From: Dipylidium caninum
Taxonomy: Eukaryota > Platyhelminthes > Cestoda > Cyclophyllidea > Dipylidiidae
Direction: 5' to 3'
Assembly: GCA_017562135.1 (NCBI GenBank)
Contig: QEYB01000533.1
Location: 186,001 to 250,000 of the forward strand
DNA: 64,000 nt
Below, piece after piece: positions 11,261 through 24,000 of this stretch (positions within the stretch are counted from its first letter, which is position 1; each line of letters starts with the position of its first letter). A program made the position numbers and the translations under genes. The notes under the pieces are model-generated. The model was given only the letters and a program-made list of their open reading frames with translations, was not told the DNA's origin and did no database searches.

Positions 11261-14200
11261 TAGCTTTCCTCGCTCTTAGCGGTGATTCTATCTAAGTTCG
11301 TACTTCTACGTCCGCCTTTCTTAGTTCCGATTGGCCGCATTTGCATGTTAGGCCCATTTTTTTGTGAATGTAAATTGACCGTGAGCCTGTTCGACATTGA
11401 CAAATGTCGCTCTCAAATAGTGCTAGTTTGAATGTGTGATTGAAAGGAGTCTGGAAGAGGTGTGTTCCCACCTATCGCCGTCTTAAGGTCGCCTACTCAA
11501 CAGCCTGCTTTCCGTCTGCCCACGAACACTTTGATTGTGGCAATTCGTTTATCCATCCTCCTCTTCTTTGGCCACTGGGTGTGATGTTCTCCAACCCTCA
11601 GGGTGGTGCCGTCCGAGCATATTGCGCGGGTTGCAGCAGAAAGCGTTGCTTTTCGTGCTCTCGGCGATCCCAAGTCCCACGAAAGTGGAGCGCTGATGGT
11701 CACTTAAGCGCGTGGCAACAGATGGCGGGGTATTCGGTGAAGTTCAAAGCAGTCAAATTCTCACCAGGTCCGGCGCGTGGCGATGCTTCCGGAACGGGAC
11801 ACCTTGTGTAGCCGTCACCGAGTGCGTGAGGCTGCGGTGCCGATGGGGGACGAGACTCTGGCGAGTGAGCAAGTGGTGGGCGGCCAGGCGAGCCCGTGTC
11901 CTCACCTACGTGATCTGATGGCTGTGCATTTGCTTCATCCATCCGCATTCACGCCAATCCTTCCAACATTCATCCACTTGTCGCCTCTTTCAACTCTCTT
12001 ATTCGTCCCCCAATCCCCCTCTGCTCTGTCCATTTGCCGACGGCACGGCGTGTGAATGTGTTCAAGTGACGAATTCAAAAGTGCAAACCACTGACAATGC
12101 ACCCGAAACCATTTGTCGGTCAAGCACTGATGGCCACCCATTCTCGCGTGCCCTACACCCTAGAATAAGTTCATCTATGTGATGATTTTTTAACCAGGTG
12201 CCATCTCGTTCGGGCTGATCTGCACCTGTCAAAGCCGCCGACGAGGTTGAGGGCGCTGTGGACACGAGGTGAGTGGTAGTCAAGCGAGGTGGAGAAAAGA
12301 CGCCGGCACACGCTTGGCTTGTGTTGACAAACTCCAGCACAATTCCTTAAAAGTCAGGTTTTGCCCCAGGGAAGTGGACAGTTTTCTGTCGCCAACACCT
12401 TCGCGGCATTAAAACAAGGAACCATGCAGTTGATCACATGACAACGAGGGTATTCAGAAAACTAACAAGGTTACGAAGTCGAGAGCGCCGTCCACTTAAA
12501 ATTGTTCGCCACCACCTCTTCTCCAAGTGCTTGCATGGCTTACTGTGCTGTTGTATTCTTCTCCATGAGGCGCACAAGGCGCATCGAATTATTTTCACTG
12601 AATCGGACGCTGCAACCGCCACTTGTACCGACATCGACACTGGCTTAGCCTTAAGTGGTGGCAACCGCCTCACTAGTCGCGGCCCCGTCTACCCTACTAA
12701 GCTCTTCCCACCCCAGCTTATCAACGCCCCATTTCCTCGCCGCCCAACCATCCAAGCCCCCCCCCCCACTCCCTTGACGCCTTCTGGTGCACATCACCGC
12801 GTCTGTTCAAGGCGTTAGAGCACTTGTCATGCCCTTTCTTGGTCGCGGCTCACACAATGAATTCTTTTACACGCGGACACTTCGCTCCAGTGATAACCAC
12901 TCGAGCAGACATCCCCTAATCAACGGCCGTGATCTCTCAAGGTCGCCGTGTTTCGGCACTTACCCGGCCACGTGGGCGCATCGTCCACTACCTCACATGC
13001 CCTCCTCTCCACCATACAAGCACCCACCTCGCCTCCGCCACCATTCATCGACGTAAACTCCCGCCTAGTCAACAGCACTGGCTGTCCCCCAATGGTTCAC
13101 CCCATCCGCGTAAACAACTCAATTTCCTCAATCACTGGCAAGATATCAGTGCGCATCCTCATCTCGTAAGAATAGAGGTTGCCTTGGGAACTGCTTTACT
13201 GCAAGTCACAACAGCTGCTGAGTGGGTGAAAACCTTGCAGAGTTGTGTAGACTGGCACCGTGCTGAGGGTCAGTCTACCAGCGGTGGCCGCCAGTTCTTC
13301 CAATTCTCACACTTCTGATACACGAGGCAGCCACCCTTCCCCTCTCCTCCCGTTTGTTCGTCCGCTCGAGCACGGCGATCTCGTTCAATTAGTGAACTCA
13401 ACATACCGCGGAAACCCCCTTGTGAGCGGAAAACCGGCCCAGTCGCCCCTCTCCCTCTGCGGCGCCTTCCCACGTGTGGTGCGACGCGGGCGGAGTAACG
13501 CCTCTCTTCTGCCAGCCTGACTAGACCGAAAGCCACCATTATCGTCGCATGCGGTTGATCCCCTAGTCCGTGCTGCTCTGTCTGCGATGTCCTTTGGCTC
13601 GAAGCGGCAGGGGACAGGGGAAATTCGACCGGGTCCAATTCTGCTACCGCGGGTGGAGGGGTGCGCCGAGAAGACGGAGGGAAGACAGATCAGTGTTAGT
13701 TGGGTCGGGGAGCGCAGTGCTGCGATTTCGTGTGGTGTACTGCCAGCCAGCGCGTACGGCGACACATTCACTGGATGACGAACGAAGGCTGGGACGGGGG
13801 CGGGGGCGGGGGCGGAATGCGGTCCCCGAACAATGCGCCTCGTCTGGGGACCGCGACAGCGTGGATGCGTCACCGTCACAACGCCGACTGCGACTCGCAA
13901 CGCCGAGACGGTCTCGCCGAGTGACTCATCCGTCTCCATTCAGCCTTGATAATTTCGTCCTTCGGACCGATTTGGCATGCTCGCGGCCATCACCTCGCTC
14001 GCTCGTCTCAACGCTTTCGAGTGGTGCACTCTACTTCGTGGTGTTTCCCCAAGTCCAGTTCCACCGTTGGCCTTTCACAAGCCGTTGAAACTCCCGGCAC
14101 CGCTTGCCTCCCTCCATAATATCTGCCGGTTCTCGTTGGGCTGCTTCGTATAGCATATGATGCAACGCGATTTTACCGTCTTCGTTTGGAGCAGCTCTTT

Positions 14201-15539
14201 CTCAGACCACTAGAATGGCTACTGCGGCGCTATCAGTCGAAATTCGCTACACTCGCCAGAGCGCTTCTTCGACTGCTTCTCCACCAAACCTGCGTCAACT
14301 CCACTCGTTGTCTTTCAACTCTCCAAATAATGCCGAAACTGGTCCCTCCGGGCACCCTTAATTTATTGGGCCACGCGTGCATGCTCTCGCTGACGACCGA
14401 GTCGAAAGTCCCAGCACATCCACGCGTACGACTGGCTTTTCTCCAACCGGCCGCCCGCGTGGTGACGTCTGTGCGAACGGAAGTCCACCCGGTTGATTGG
14501 CGCTGATGGCCTGGTTTCAGCGAATGCTCGACTAATTGATGTCGTGTCGAACAGGATGTTTAATACAACGGGTGCATTGTTACCGAGATGCTGGGGCCTG
14601 TTTAGAGGGCGGATTTCGTGTAAACAGTTTGAGTCACCGCCGATTACTACTGTAATCTGACTTTTGCATTAGGACTGGGTTGAAAGACACCTTAAAGGGA
14701 ACGTTATGGGCGAATAGACGACAGAGTGGACAATCTCTCGTTCCCCTCTCCCTCCCCGTGTCCTCGGCGTAGCACGCATGTTCAGCAGTCTGGCCTCGCA
14801 GTGTTTCACTCTGCACATCCAAACCACCAGACCTAATTGCCACCTTTCGAGCGATGTCACACCGCCTCGGCGTTGGCGCTGGGCCCCTGGCGTCGGTGGA
14901 CATCTGCCGGAACCTCGAAGGCCATGGTGCCGAGTCGGACAGCTCAAATCGTATGTGTTGAGAGGTCAGAAGTCACGAGACTTTAAGTGACACGGTCGAA
15001 TGGATGGTAAATCATTTGGGGCGCTTTGGGAACCCGTATGGGCGGGTTATGTGGCCCGAGCCACTTGCGAACGCAGGGAGTCCCAAAGCGGCGTCGTTGT
15101 TTTGGCCTCATTTAGTAGAACCAGTCGAGGCGTCCAAAAGAGTGTCTGTCGACCAAGGCAAGCAAGAGGCAGGATAAAGCGGAGAGGGGGGAATTGCGAA
15201 CAACGGGTATTAAGACCATGTTGTTTTAATTATGTTGGGTAGGTGTTCCGCAGTGCTGTACTACTGGAAGATTGGCTGGTGATGTGGACGGCGACAGCAG
15301 CTACAGAGTGCATATTTCACCGGCAGATGGAATGGATGAGCAGTTGATCGAGTGACTGACAAAGCATGTTTTCAACATCGCGGACCCGACCTGCACCGCA
15401 AGGCAGCACACCTTTTGGCCCTCTCCGCAAGGCACGACGTGGAAGATCTGGAGCCCCTAAACGTTTCCGAAGATGCACTTCACAGCCCATAGAGACCGCT
15501 TAAACCAAATAAAAAACCAAATCTATTTCTGTGCGGTCA
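11261..15539. other. GC-rich spacer between the two repeat copies
   Basis: No gene is recognised here. The DNA is GC-rich with many overlapping open frames on both strands (for example 13385-13939 minus and 13570-14088 plus), none with a familiar domain or exon chain. It holds a C run at about 12757-12768 and a G-rich tract at about 13796-13814. Confidence 0.6.
13796..13814 (+). other. G-rich tract, possible G-quadruplex
   Basis: Three G5 blocks separated by single Cs (GGGGGCGGGGGCGGGGGC), flanked by further Gs. This can fold as a G-quadruplex or be a slippage-prone repeat. It is not linked to a recognised gene. Confidence 0.5.
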
Positions 15540-16600
15540 GGTATATTTTAGTATATTTCTGTTCTTCGATTAGACCTTTTCTAACTATCTAAGAGTGTTT
15601 ACGTGTTGCCTTGACCACTCTGTTTGAAACAACGGGAGAAGATGGCGCCTGGTAGTGGACTTCATCTCCCACCTGGTTGTGTCAGGAGGATTCCGAGGGA
15701 AGATGCATTCGGCGTTGGGTGTAGCCGTACAAAAGCCGTGTCATGTCGACGAGGCGAGGAGGTCGTGAGGCACCTGAAGTCAGAGTCTGCGTTCCGCAGC
15801 TTGAGCAACAGCAGCAGCAGCAGCTGTGAGTTAGAAGGCCGACGAGGAGGAATACGAGGCGAGGAATTAACGAGGAGGTTTGCGGTGATTGAGGTGGTTT
15901 GCGAGGCCAACGAATGTAGGCTACACTGCGATGGGAAGACCGGTGCAGCCTCCTGCCCCCGTCTTCTTCCAGCCTCTCAGTCGTCCACACTTCTTCGTCG
16001 CACCTTCGTCGCACTGGTGAGGAGTCGCGGCCTCAACTGGTCACTTCACCAGACGAAAGAAGCCTCGACACTCTCCTCCCCGGTGCTCTCTGGTTCGAGG
16101 TCCGTGCGCTTTCTTGCTACAATAGACTCGTTTTTCTCTCCATACAAGCGCAAAGTGGCTTCGTCTGCTGCTTCGTCCACGCGACACGACCTCCGCATGG
16201 GGTGTGCAATGTTGTGTGGAACGCGACCCTTCGTGCACACGTCTCCTGCCAGCATGGGCAGGGAAGACGTGGGCACCGGACGTCCAGTGGAGGCCGGCTT
16301 CGTGACGGGGACATCCTTCGACATTGCAAATGCCAGTTGAAAACGGCAAATTAGCTGTGCGTACTGGTTAGGAGGCATCAGTACGCTCAAGTGTGGCCAC
16401 TTTGACCGCTGACGCCGACGTCGCGATGATGTCGTGTGAGCGGTCGGTGCGCGACCACGTGGGCGACGGTCTGAGAGGTGGGCGAGGCGGTGGTTTCAGC
16501 CGCCGGGGTCGCTGTCTTCGCCAAGGTCTTTGAAATGTCGTCAGTGTGGAGATGCGTGTTGTCTGAGTGATGCCGATCATCCCGAGTCACACATACACAC
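15540..16600. repeat. Long dispersed repeat, copy 2
   Basis: This is the second copy of the segment at 10275-11260, same strand, about 5.3 kb downstream. Relative to copy 1 it has fewer CAG/CAA units (near 15808-15823), a 3-bp insertion (TTC) near 15990, an extra base near 16112 and insertions in the right-hand part (16461-16570). One open frame (15624-16340 plus, Arg/Ser-rich) spans most of it, but copy 1 breaks that frame, and overlapping frames on the minus strand are open too. It is best described as an unclassified repeat or segmental duplication. Confidence 0.85.
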
Positions 16601-18914
16601 ACCCCGACTGATGTGACGTAGCCACGGCATCGTCTCGCGGCCGTTGGGCTCCGCGATGTCATCCTCCTTTTCGTCGAAAGGTGCCCACACCCGAGTGACC
16701 GCGCTCGCCTGCCTGGCTCCATCTGCGTGTCACCCCCAGGTTGGTGGGCTATTTAACGTCAGCCCTCCGCGAATTCTCACGCTAACGGTTTCATGGACTG
16801 CCGGGGAGTTGAATTTTGATGAGTTGGGTGGATACTGGGTGGTGGAGGGTGAGTTTGAGGTGGGCACGTTTCTCAAATAATTCATCGCGGTATTTCACAT
16901 AAATGTCGAATAAGTGGTTGGGTTTCTGCATGTCGTACTTTTGCGCCGCACTGCACCGTGGTGGCTCCATCTCCCTCCGCTCCCCGTCCCTTCGCCTTCG
17001 TCCGCCTTTCCCTCGACGCCACGACTAATGCACGCCGCATGTGGTTTACGAGAGCCGGGAGGAAGTTTCTCCCACTGCTGGCGATCATGCCACCTTCGTC
17101 GGGATGGCATGGATCAGGCAGAGGTGCAAACTGTTAACATCAGCCTTAAAAGCCAACTTTTTGGGGCGAATAAGTACATTCGTTTTGCCCTCATACTTCT
17201 ACGTTCACAAGTGGACAAGTTTGCATACTTTGTTCCTCCTTCAATTATTTAATCACCCGCACTTTGCCTCGGTTCTTGGTTTCCGGCATTCTTTTGCACG
17301 TCCCTTGTTTTACATTTCGCAGGCGATTGCATCCTCACCTTTTGGCGAATGAGGCCGAAATACCGGGCGTACTAGTTGGCTTCCGTTCCCGCGCCATTTG
17401 GGAGGCGGTGGAGCCCTCATATTACCCTGACGACATCGTGTTGCGATTTTGGACTTGGCGATTCCGGCAAGGCCCTCCTCGACTGTAGGCGAAATTAACG
17501 ATGGCTTTGAACAACACATCAGCCCACCGACATGCTTCCCATTCCACTCGATTTTGTCGGCACTTTCTTCTGACACACTCCAGCCATCGGCTTAAACCTT
17601 GACGCCGCGTAGCTGGATCCTTCCTTCACGCCCATGTGCCTCGACCTTCACGGATGCCCGGCGGTGGCGATGGGTCGAGTGACAGGTGATGGTCACTCTC
17701 ATCAGTGGCCGGGAGAAAAGCCAATTCTCCTATCTTGTGGGACGTCGCATCCTTGAGCTCACCTGTCCTTTCCAAGCACTGGCGAGGTGACGCGAAGTGA
17801 TTGGCAGAAGGTGGGGCAGAAAGTGCCCGCCTTCGGCACGAAAATAAGTGGACAGCGCCGAAAAACCTCGAATGCCAGGGAAGGCCAACGACACAGAGTC
17901 ACGGGTGTGGTGATAGCGATTAAAAATGCTAAAATGGTGATGTTCGAAGCGTTCAAACGCCCCACTCTGCAGGCCGTTTCCTGCCAGATGAGGCAGTGCG
18001 GGATTCTTCATTTGCGGAAACACAACCGGCAAGTTAGAGTGGAGAGGTGGGCTCAAATGCATTCCCTCTGCAGAATAATTTGTGGAATAGGTTGTTTGAG
18101 CCTGGTGATGCAGGGGATGCTGTTGCCAAATGGGGTGTGGAGGACACGGAACCTGCTTGCCTTAATTTTGTGGGTGGACCAAGCGAGATGCTGACCTCAG
18201 CCGGCGAGTCGGGCTGCCCGAGAGGCAATGAGCCTCCTCGCCAGAGGTTACGACGCCACGTAGGAACCTTTTGACACAAGAACACGCATTTCGACAAGTA
18301 GTCGGACACGGGAGCCAACTCTCCTCACACCCGGTACGAAGTGTCCGACCCACTTGAGCAGTGACACGAAAGGCTGGCGAATGTTTGCACCGGTTGGCTT
18401 CTGTCTCCTACCTTTGCCATTACTGACCTCGTGACAGCTTTTGCCTGTCTCTTTGAGTGAAGAACCGTGGAGTGAAATGCGCAAGAGGACAGCGTCTCGG
18501 ACGATCCCACGTTGATCTGACTGGATCGTTCAATCAAAATGCTTGCGGACGTTAATGTGATTCTTCGCGACCAGGTAGCTCGGGCAACCGCCAATATGTG
18601 GCTTCGGTCACACCGCCTCGTGCTGCTCCTCGCGTGTAGGCCATCTTTCAGCCTCTTTGCCCTTGCACGAGAGTCGGGCCTGGGCTCTGTTCGGTCGACC
18701 AAGGCACCGGCCAGTTGAGGCGATATTCCTGGTCTTCTAACTGCACCCTCCTGTCCAAATAGTTGCACACATTCCCCCCCCCCCTTTCGACCGAGTTCGG
18801 CATTCTCCGCTTCTCGGACGGCGGTTCTCGGGTCGTCCGTCCGCAAATGCACCTCCGCTCAACTCACGTGGCGAGGTGCCGATCGCAAGCACGCGTTGTG
18901 AACGTGCCACCCCT

Positions 18915-18935
18915 CGTGTGTGCGTGTGTGTGTGT
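18915..18935 (+). repeat. TG dinucleotide microsatellite
   Basis: An imperfect (TG)n run interrupted by one CG pair. It lies in the spacer. Confidence 0.8.
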
Positions 18936-19757
18936 TTAATAGAGAAACCCACAAAGTCGCAGTGTTAACTGTTTGTGTAACACGCTGCTCCTCCAGGCTC
19001 TCACTGGTTAAACAGGCCTCGACAGACTGCAATTCAAGTGGAGCGATTTTGTAACCACCCGCACATCTCCATTTCCTGTGTTATTTAAGCCTAAACGCAT
19101 CACAACAGCCTTCCACAACTGGGAGAACGGACATAAACGACGGATGTTTGGAGGTGGTAAAACGACTTACAACCTTTTTTTATTTCGTCCCAAATGCTGC
19201 GCCTTTCGACGGTCTTGGAGAGACGAGGACACGAGGGAGTGTGGCTGACTTGCTGTGACTCCGAACAATGCTTAAGAGGTTAAACACGAAATTAAATCTC
19301 AGTTGGGGGGAGGATTTCATCAACATTAAAAAACCCCGCAGAGGAATGAATTCTCCCCTTCTCCCAACGCCAAAAACAGCCCGAAAAGGCATATGATTAC
19401 GGAGGCGTTGAAACGAGTAGCAGAAGTGGGAGCGGAGAACTGCTCCAGCCAGTAGCAATGTGTTGCGTGCCTTGGTCCGTCGAATAAAAGACAAGTGAAC
19501 TTGGTAGTAGCAGAGGAGTGCATAGTTGAATAACCCCGTGGAGAAAAAAGCGCTGCCATCGGCTGAGTAGGAAAACATCTGGGAGTGTGGGAGTGGGATT
19601 GGAGGCGGAAGGAAATAAACTGGTCGGGAGGCGACAAGGAGGCGGGGCGTGCAAACGAATAAGTTCATAAAACATTTTGTCAGCCGAAATGACAAGCATA
19701 GATCGAAAGTCCAAATAGAAGGGAAACAGGTCCTCCGATTATCAATTCCACCTTGAT

Positions 19758-19783
19758 GGGGGAGGAGGAGGAGGAGGAGAAGG
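19758..19783 (+). repeat. GGA trinucleotide microsatellite
   Basis: A purine-only GGA array preceded by a G run. It lies in the spacer. Confidence 0.8.
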
Positions 19784-21061
19784 ACTAGGCACACAAATAC
19801 TGAGCCGCCTCGGACAATGCACGTTACTTAGGCCGTTCGAAGGTGTGCATTTGTCATCCTTCGAAGCGAATGCTCCCAGTGGACGCCGAATGCAACGTGC
19901 GACGCCGCGGTGGTCTCCTCCAGTGACTCATTGGCGCGCACCGCGGGCTTCAAGTTCCCCACCGATGTGTTTGGCAACGGCGTCCTGCTCTCACACGTCC
20001 GCTTCAAACACCTTCGGTGCGCAGATGATTGATGCCTTTCGTGGTTTTGTTCCTTTTGAGCAGAACCTCTCACAAATGCTTTAAATCACTACCTAAGGCG
20101 ACCCATCTGCAGCGGAATTCCAACGCTACTTCATCTTCCTTTGATTAAAATAATGAATTTCCTCGCATGATTTCTTGCTTAAACGATTTGAACTATTTCC
20201 TCCACTTTACCCATTGGGCATCCCGTCTAATGCATCGGAAGGCACTCCCTTGGGTGCGAAACAACTACGAATTAAGTCTACAACGATTCCACTATAAAAT
20301 TCGTGTATTCTTGTGTGCAGCCTCTGTTAGCATGACCATTTCGGCTGCACAACTCTTCAAATGGCTAAGAGGCAATCGCAGACTTGAGCGTCCCCAGAAA
20401 ACGCTTTTTGCCGGTGCCACGTGGCTGCCGTGCGTCGGCAGACAATGCTTGCCTCGCCGTGGCCCACGTGCCAGAGCCTGAGTCCTCCGTGGCCCCGGAG
20501 CTTCTTGCCGCGCGCCCTCAGCGCCATCGGCTTCACCTCGCACTGCGCGGAAAGGGTCACCTGGCGCCAAACGCGCCTCCAAGGCCCACGTCTCACAATA
20601 CCTCTCCTTGACACTCAATCGCCACGCCTGACACTATCACTGAGCGGCTCCACTTCTGCTTTCTTGCAGTCCGCAGCAGTTGGAGTCCTCAACTTTTCTT
20701 CCACTTTCTCACTGTTCCTCGAATCAAGAGGCAGTGCGTTAGAGGAGTGCCGGAAGAGATAAAGCCTGACAAGGAGAGCCGTGCAAACAACCCTTAAAGT
20801 GTCCTCTTTGATGTCAAATTGCCGCAGTTATCAAATCTCCCTGAGTGCCCTAAGTGGAACACAGGCACAATACTTTTAGCAGAAATGCTGATTCCATTTG
20901 ATTTGTTGGCGCCCCAGGTATTTACCGAGTGGCGCGAGGACAGCGGGGGTTTGAGGCACTAAGGAGAACGAAGGATTTGGCAAATGTGCCAAGCTTTCCT
21001 CGGTACGAGTGCCTCATCGGCATTAAATAGAGGAATGAAAGGGTGGATTCACTTCTTGACT

Positions 21062-21084
21062 CGTTGTTGTTGTTGTTGTTGTTG
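21062..21084 (+). repeat. TTG trinucleotide microsatellite
   Basis: About seven TTG units in the spacer, not in a recognised exon. Confidence 0.85.
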
Positions 21085-24000
21085 TGCCATCTGCCGCGCA
21101 CATCCCATCTCGCAGATTGGGAAAGGCAACTTCGTGGTGGCCAAATTTATTCCTCTGCGTGGGCTGCATGCGTGCTTTTGGAAACAAAAATAGAAGGCTT
21201 CTTTCCCACACCTCCTTGCACAAGTCGAAAGAGACAAATGGCGGGTATTAACCCGTCGCCCGGGAGGCGTGAAACAGTCTCTTCATTCTCGGAATGGAAG
21301 CCAATTATGGCGTAGGATGCCTTACGAATGTTGCTCGCACTTGAGGAGTGAAGAGGACCTCCCGCCGCTTTATGGTACTTCATTTAATTGAATCGGGGGG
21401 AGCAATTGTTTGGGGGACAATTTACTTAACACTTATAATTCACTTGTTCTGGGTAAGTGATGCTATTCCCGCCCTCCCCCACGCCCCAGGCAATTGTGTA
21501 CCCATCAGACGGGTGTGGAAGGCTGCCTTTCCCCAGGAACCCGCGCAGACATGGAGGAGGCGCTGTCCTCCTGCTCCAGCCGGCTAAACCACCGCGGAAT
21601 TGGCGCTGTTCCGGCCTCGGGGACGGCCTGAGCAGGGGCGACGAGGAGGAGGTGGAGGGCGTATCCAGCTCGAGAGCCACTCGGGCAGGCGTCGGGCACA
21701 GAGTGCGCTGAAGCGGAGGCATCGCCTCACACTCGCCCCGTGGAGGCGTCGGAGTCGAGCGGGGGCGCCGCCCCAGTTGAGGCATCAGGTCTGTCGGCAA
21801 CTTCTGTCCGTTCTTGGAATACAACAAAATACACTTTTTATCTCACTGTTAATAGTCTTTATTAACTGATATAATTTCCATTCTCATAAATCTTTTCACA
21901 GGCGATCCATTTTTCATCGTCATTTGCCACCAGCCGTTCAAGAAGGCCTCCGAGTTGATCCGATCCAGCGGAGATGGGCACAATATTTCTCCCCCTTCAT
22001 TCATGTGACGCCCACCTCGAATACTTCCACGCCACTCCTAACCGCCGAATGTGGTTCGAACTGGTATGTTGAGCTGAAGCAAGTCCTCCGGCGATCTCCA
22101 ACATGGTCTTAACAACATCGTCGTCGAGCAAAGTGTCAGCCGCCCACAAAGTGGCCCATCAGAACAGTTAAAACCATCACCTCCTTCTCATTGTTCGCAA
22201 CATCTGCAGAAACTGCGCCTTCAGCAAACACTTCCAATAAGTTTCTGCACGCTTCTGTGGCATTTCTGCCTTGTTGGAGTTCTCACAGAATGCACTGGCG
22301 TCCATGAGCCTCATCAGTGGCCGCGGCTTCACACCCAACACCAACGCGAACCGATTTGACTTCACTTAATTTGCTACGTCAGCGTGTGTACATTAAAAAA
22401 TAAAAGTAGGGAGCCAAATCTGCGCCAAATAAACATGTGTTATGTGTCGAAAATGGTTGTCATGGGAACGTAATGAACTTTCCGGTAGACCCAGCGACAT
22501 CCACCAACCTGTGCTGCGTTGCGTTCCACGAAATCACCTGCGTCCAGTTTCAAAGGCGCTGTTATTCTTTCGCTGGAGCATCAGGCTGCATTAGAGTCCG
22601 TAAACGAGTTACTGTCGCTTACTGCTATGCCAAACATAGGTTTGCTCGTTAAAAACGTCACATGGGACCCGAAATTTTGCCCTGGTCTCCTCCAGGGATG
22701 CGACAGCACCACCTGTGACCTTGTTGCATTGCGTTGGAACACGAGGTCTCGCATAACGAAGGCGTCTGGCGGTTGGAAAGGGCCGATTCGTCGTGGGAAG
22801 GCGAGTGACAGAGAGGAGCCAGCACCGCCCCATTTGCCCGCAAATGGGCTAGGTGCCCCGAGGGCAAAATCGGTGTGGTCGCCTTTCCATCGGAGAGAAC
22901 GGAGATCCAAACCTTCGGCCTGTCCACCTCGTCATCGACGCGCCAACAACTACCAACCCCATCGATGTGCGCGGCCTCCCTTGTCAGCTGTCGTGCGACA
23001 TGGCTAAACGCGATGTCCGTCACGTAGAGTGCGCACCACCCTCACCGCCATCATCAGCATCTGTCCGTGCCAGTGCCAGGAGGCTCTCAGCCACCCTGTC
23101 GCCATTGTTTGGGTCAAGTGTTGCACAAAAGGATGGAAAGAAGAAACGAGACTCACTTGAAACGCAGTGGTGGCTTCACGAGATTTCCCTCGAACTTTTC
23201 GCCCGCAAGCGGATCCGATTCCGCCTCTGAGGACCGGGACAAAATGAGGTGGAGGAGACGAAGGAGAATGGTTAATGGCGAGGGAAAAGCTTTGGCCATC
23301 AGTGAGGTCAAACACACTGTGATTTGCTACGAGTGCGGAGTCCTTCAAACCAGACAACAACACAATCGCCGGCGTTGGTGACCGTGTTTTTTGTCAAAAT
23401 GCCGGTGACCACCTTCATCCAGGCCGATGGCGCACTTTTAGGGGCCGCAATTCCGTGTGCAGTAGCGATTTGTGACCGCTGTTGCGGGAGCATCTGCGAG
23501 GTCCAGGCCGCTTTCTCGGCTATAAAAGACCGCAAGCGCGGGAGAATGTTCGGCCGAGAATGCATCCACCACGGACACCCTTGGCAGATGCTGACCTTCT
23601 CGCCGAAGGGGCTGGGGCGTTTCGCATGAGTCCATGGCCTCCACCTCGGGCCGCCTCATGTTCTCGCCACAATCGAGCAGTGAGGCATCATCCCTTGGCA
23701 GAAACGGGGCTGCTGATAGGGGGGAAGTGTCTATCCAAAGTTAATCTGGACGAGGATGTTGGAGAGTAACGCACAAACGGTCCTAAGCGGCGAATGAAGC
23801 TGTCGTCTCGGGGTCAGGAGGGTCAACATTCAGAGAAGTACGCAAAATACATTGCCGAGTAAACGATTTTGTCTATTCCCGTCATAGTATTCATGAATCT
23901 AACGTTGAGAACTTTGCCGTTTTAAGCCTTTCTTAAAAAGGCCTTTGCAATCTCCATCGTGTTGGTTAAACTCAATCAGTGAAAAAGTGCGTAATCAGAA

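Noticed and set aside
13385..14088. Overlapping 184-codon (minus) and 172-codon (plus) frames.
   Set aside because: Mutually overlapping low-complexity translations in GC-rich DNA; no recognisable motif.
15624..16340. A 238-codon frame covering repeat copy 2, considered as a transposon protein.
   Set aside because: The equivalent frame in copy 1 is broken by a 1-bp difference, the minus strand is also open, and no transposase, RT or integrase motif is visible.
23519..23527. A TATA-box match (CTATAAAAG) as a promoter.
   Set aside because: No supported gene starts downstream on that strand; single matches are expected by chance.
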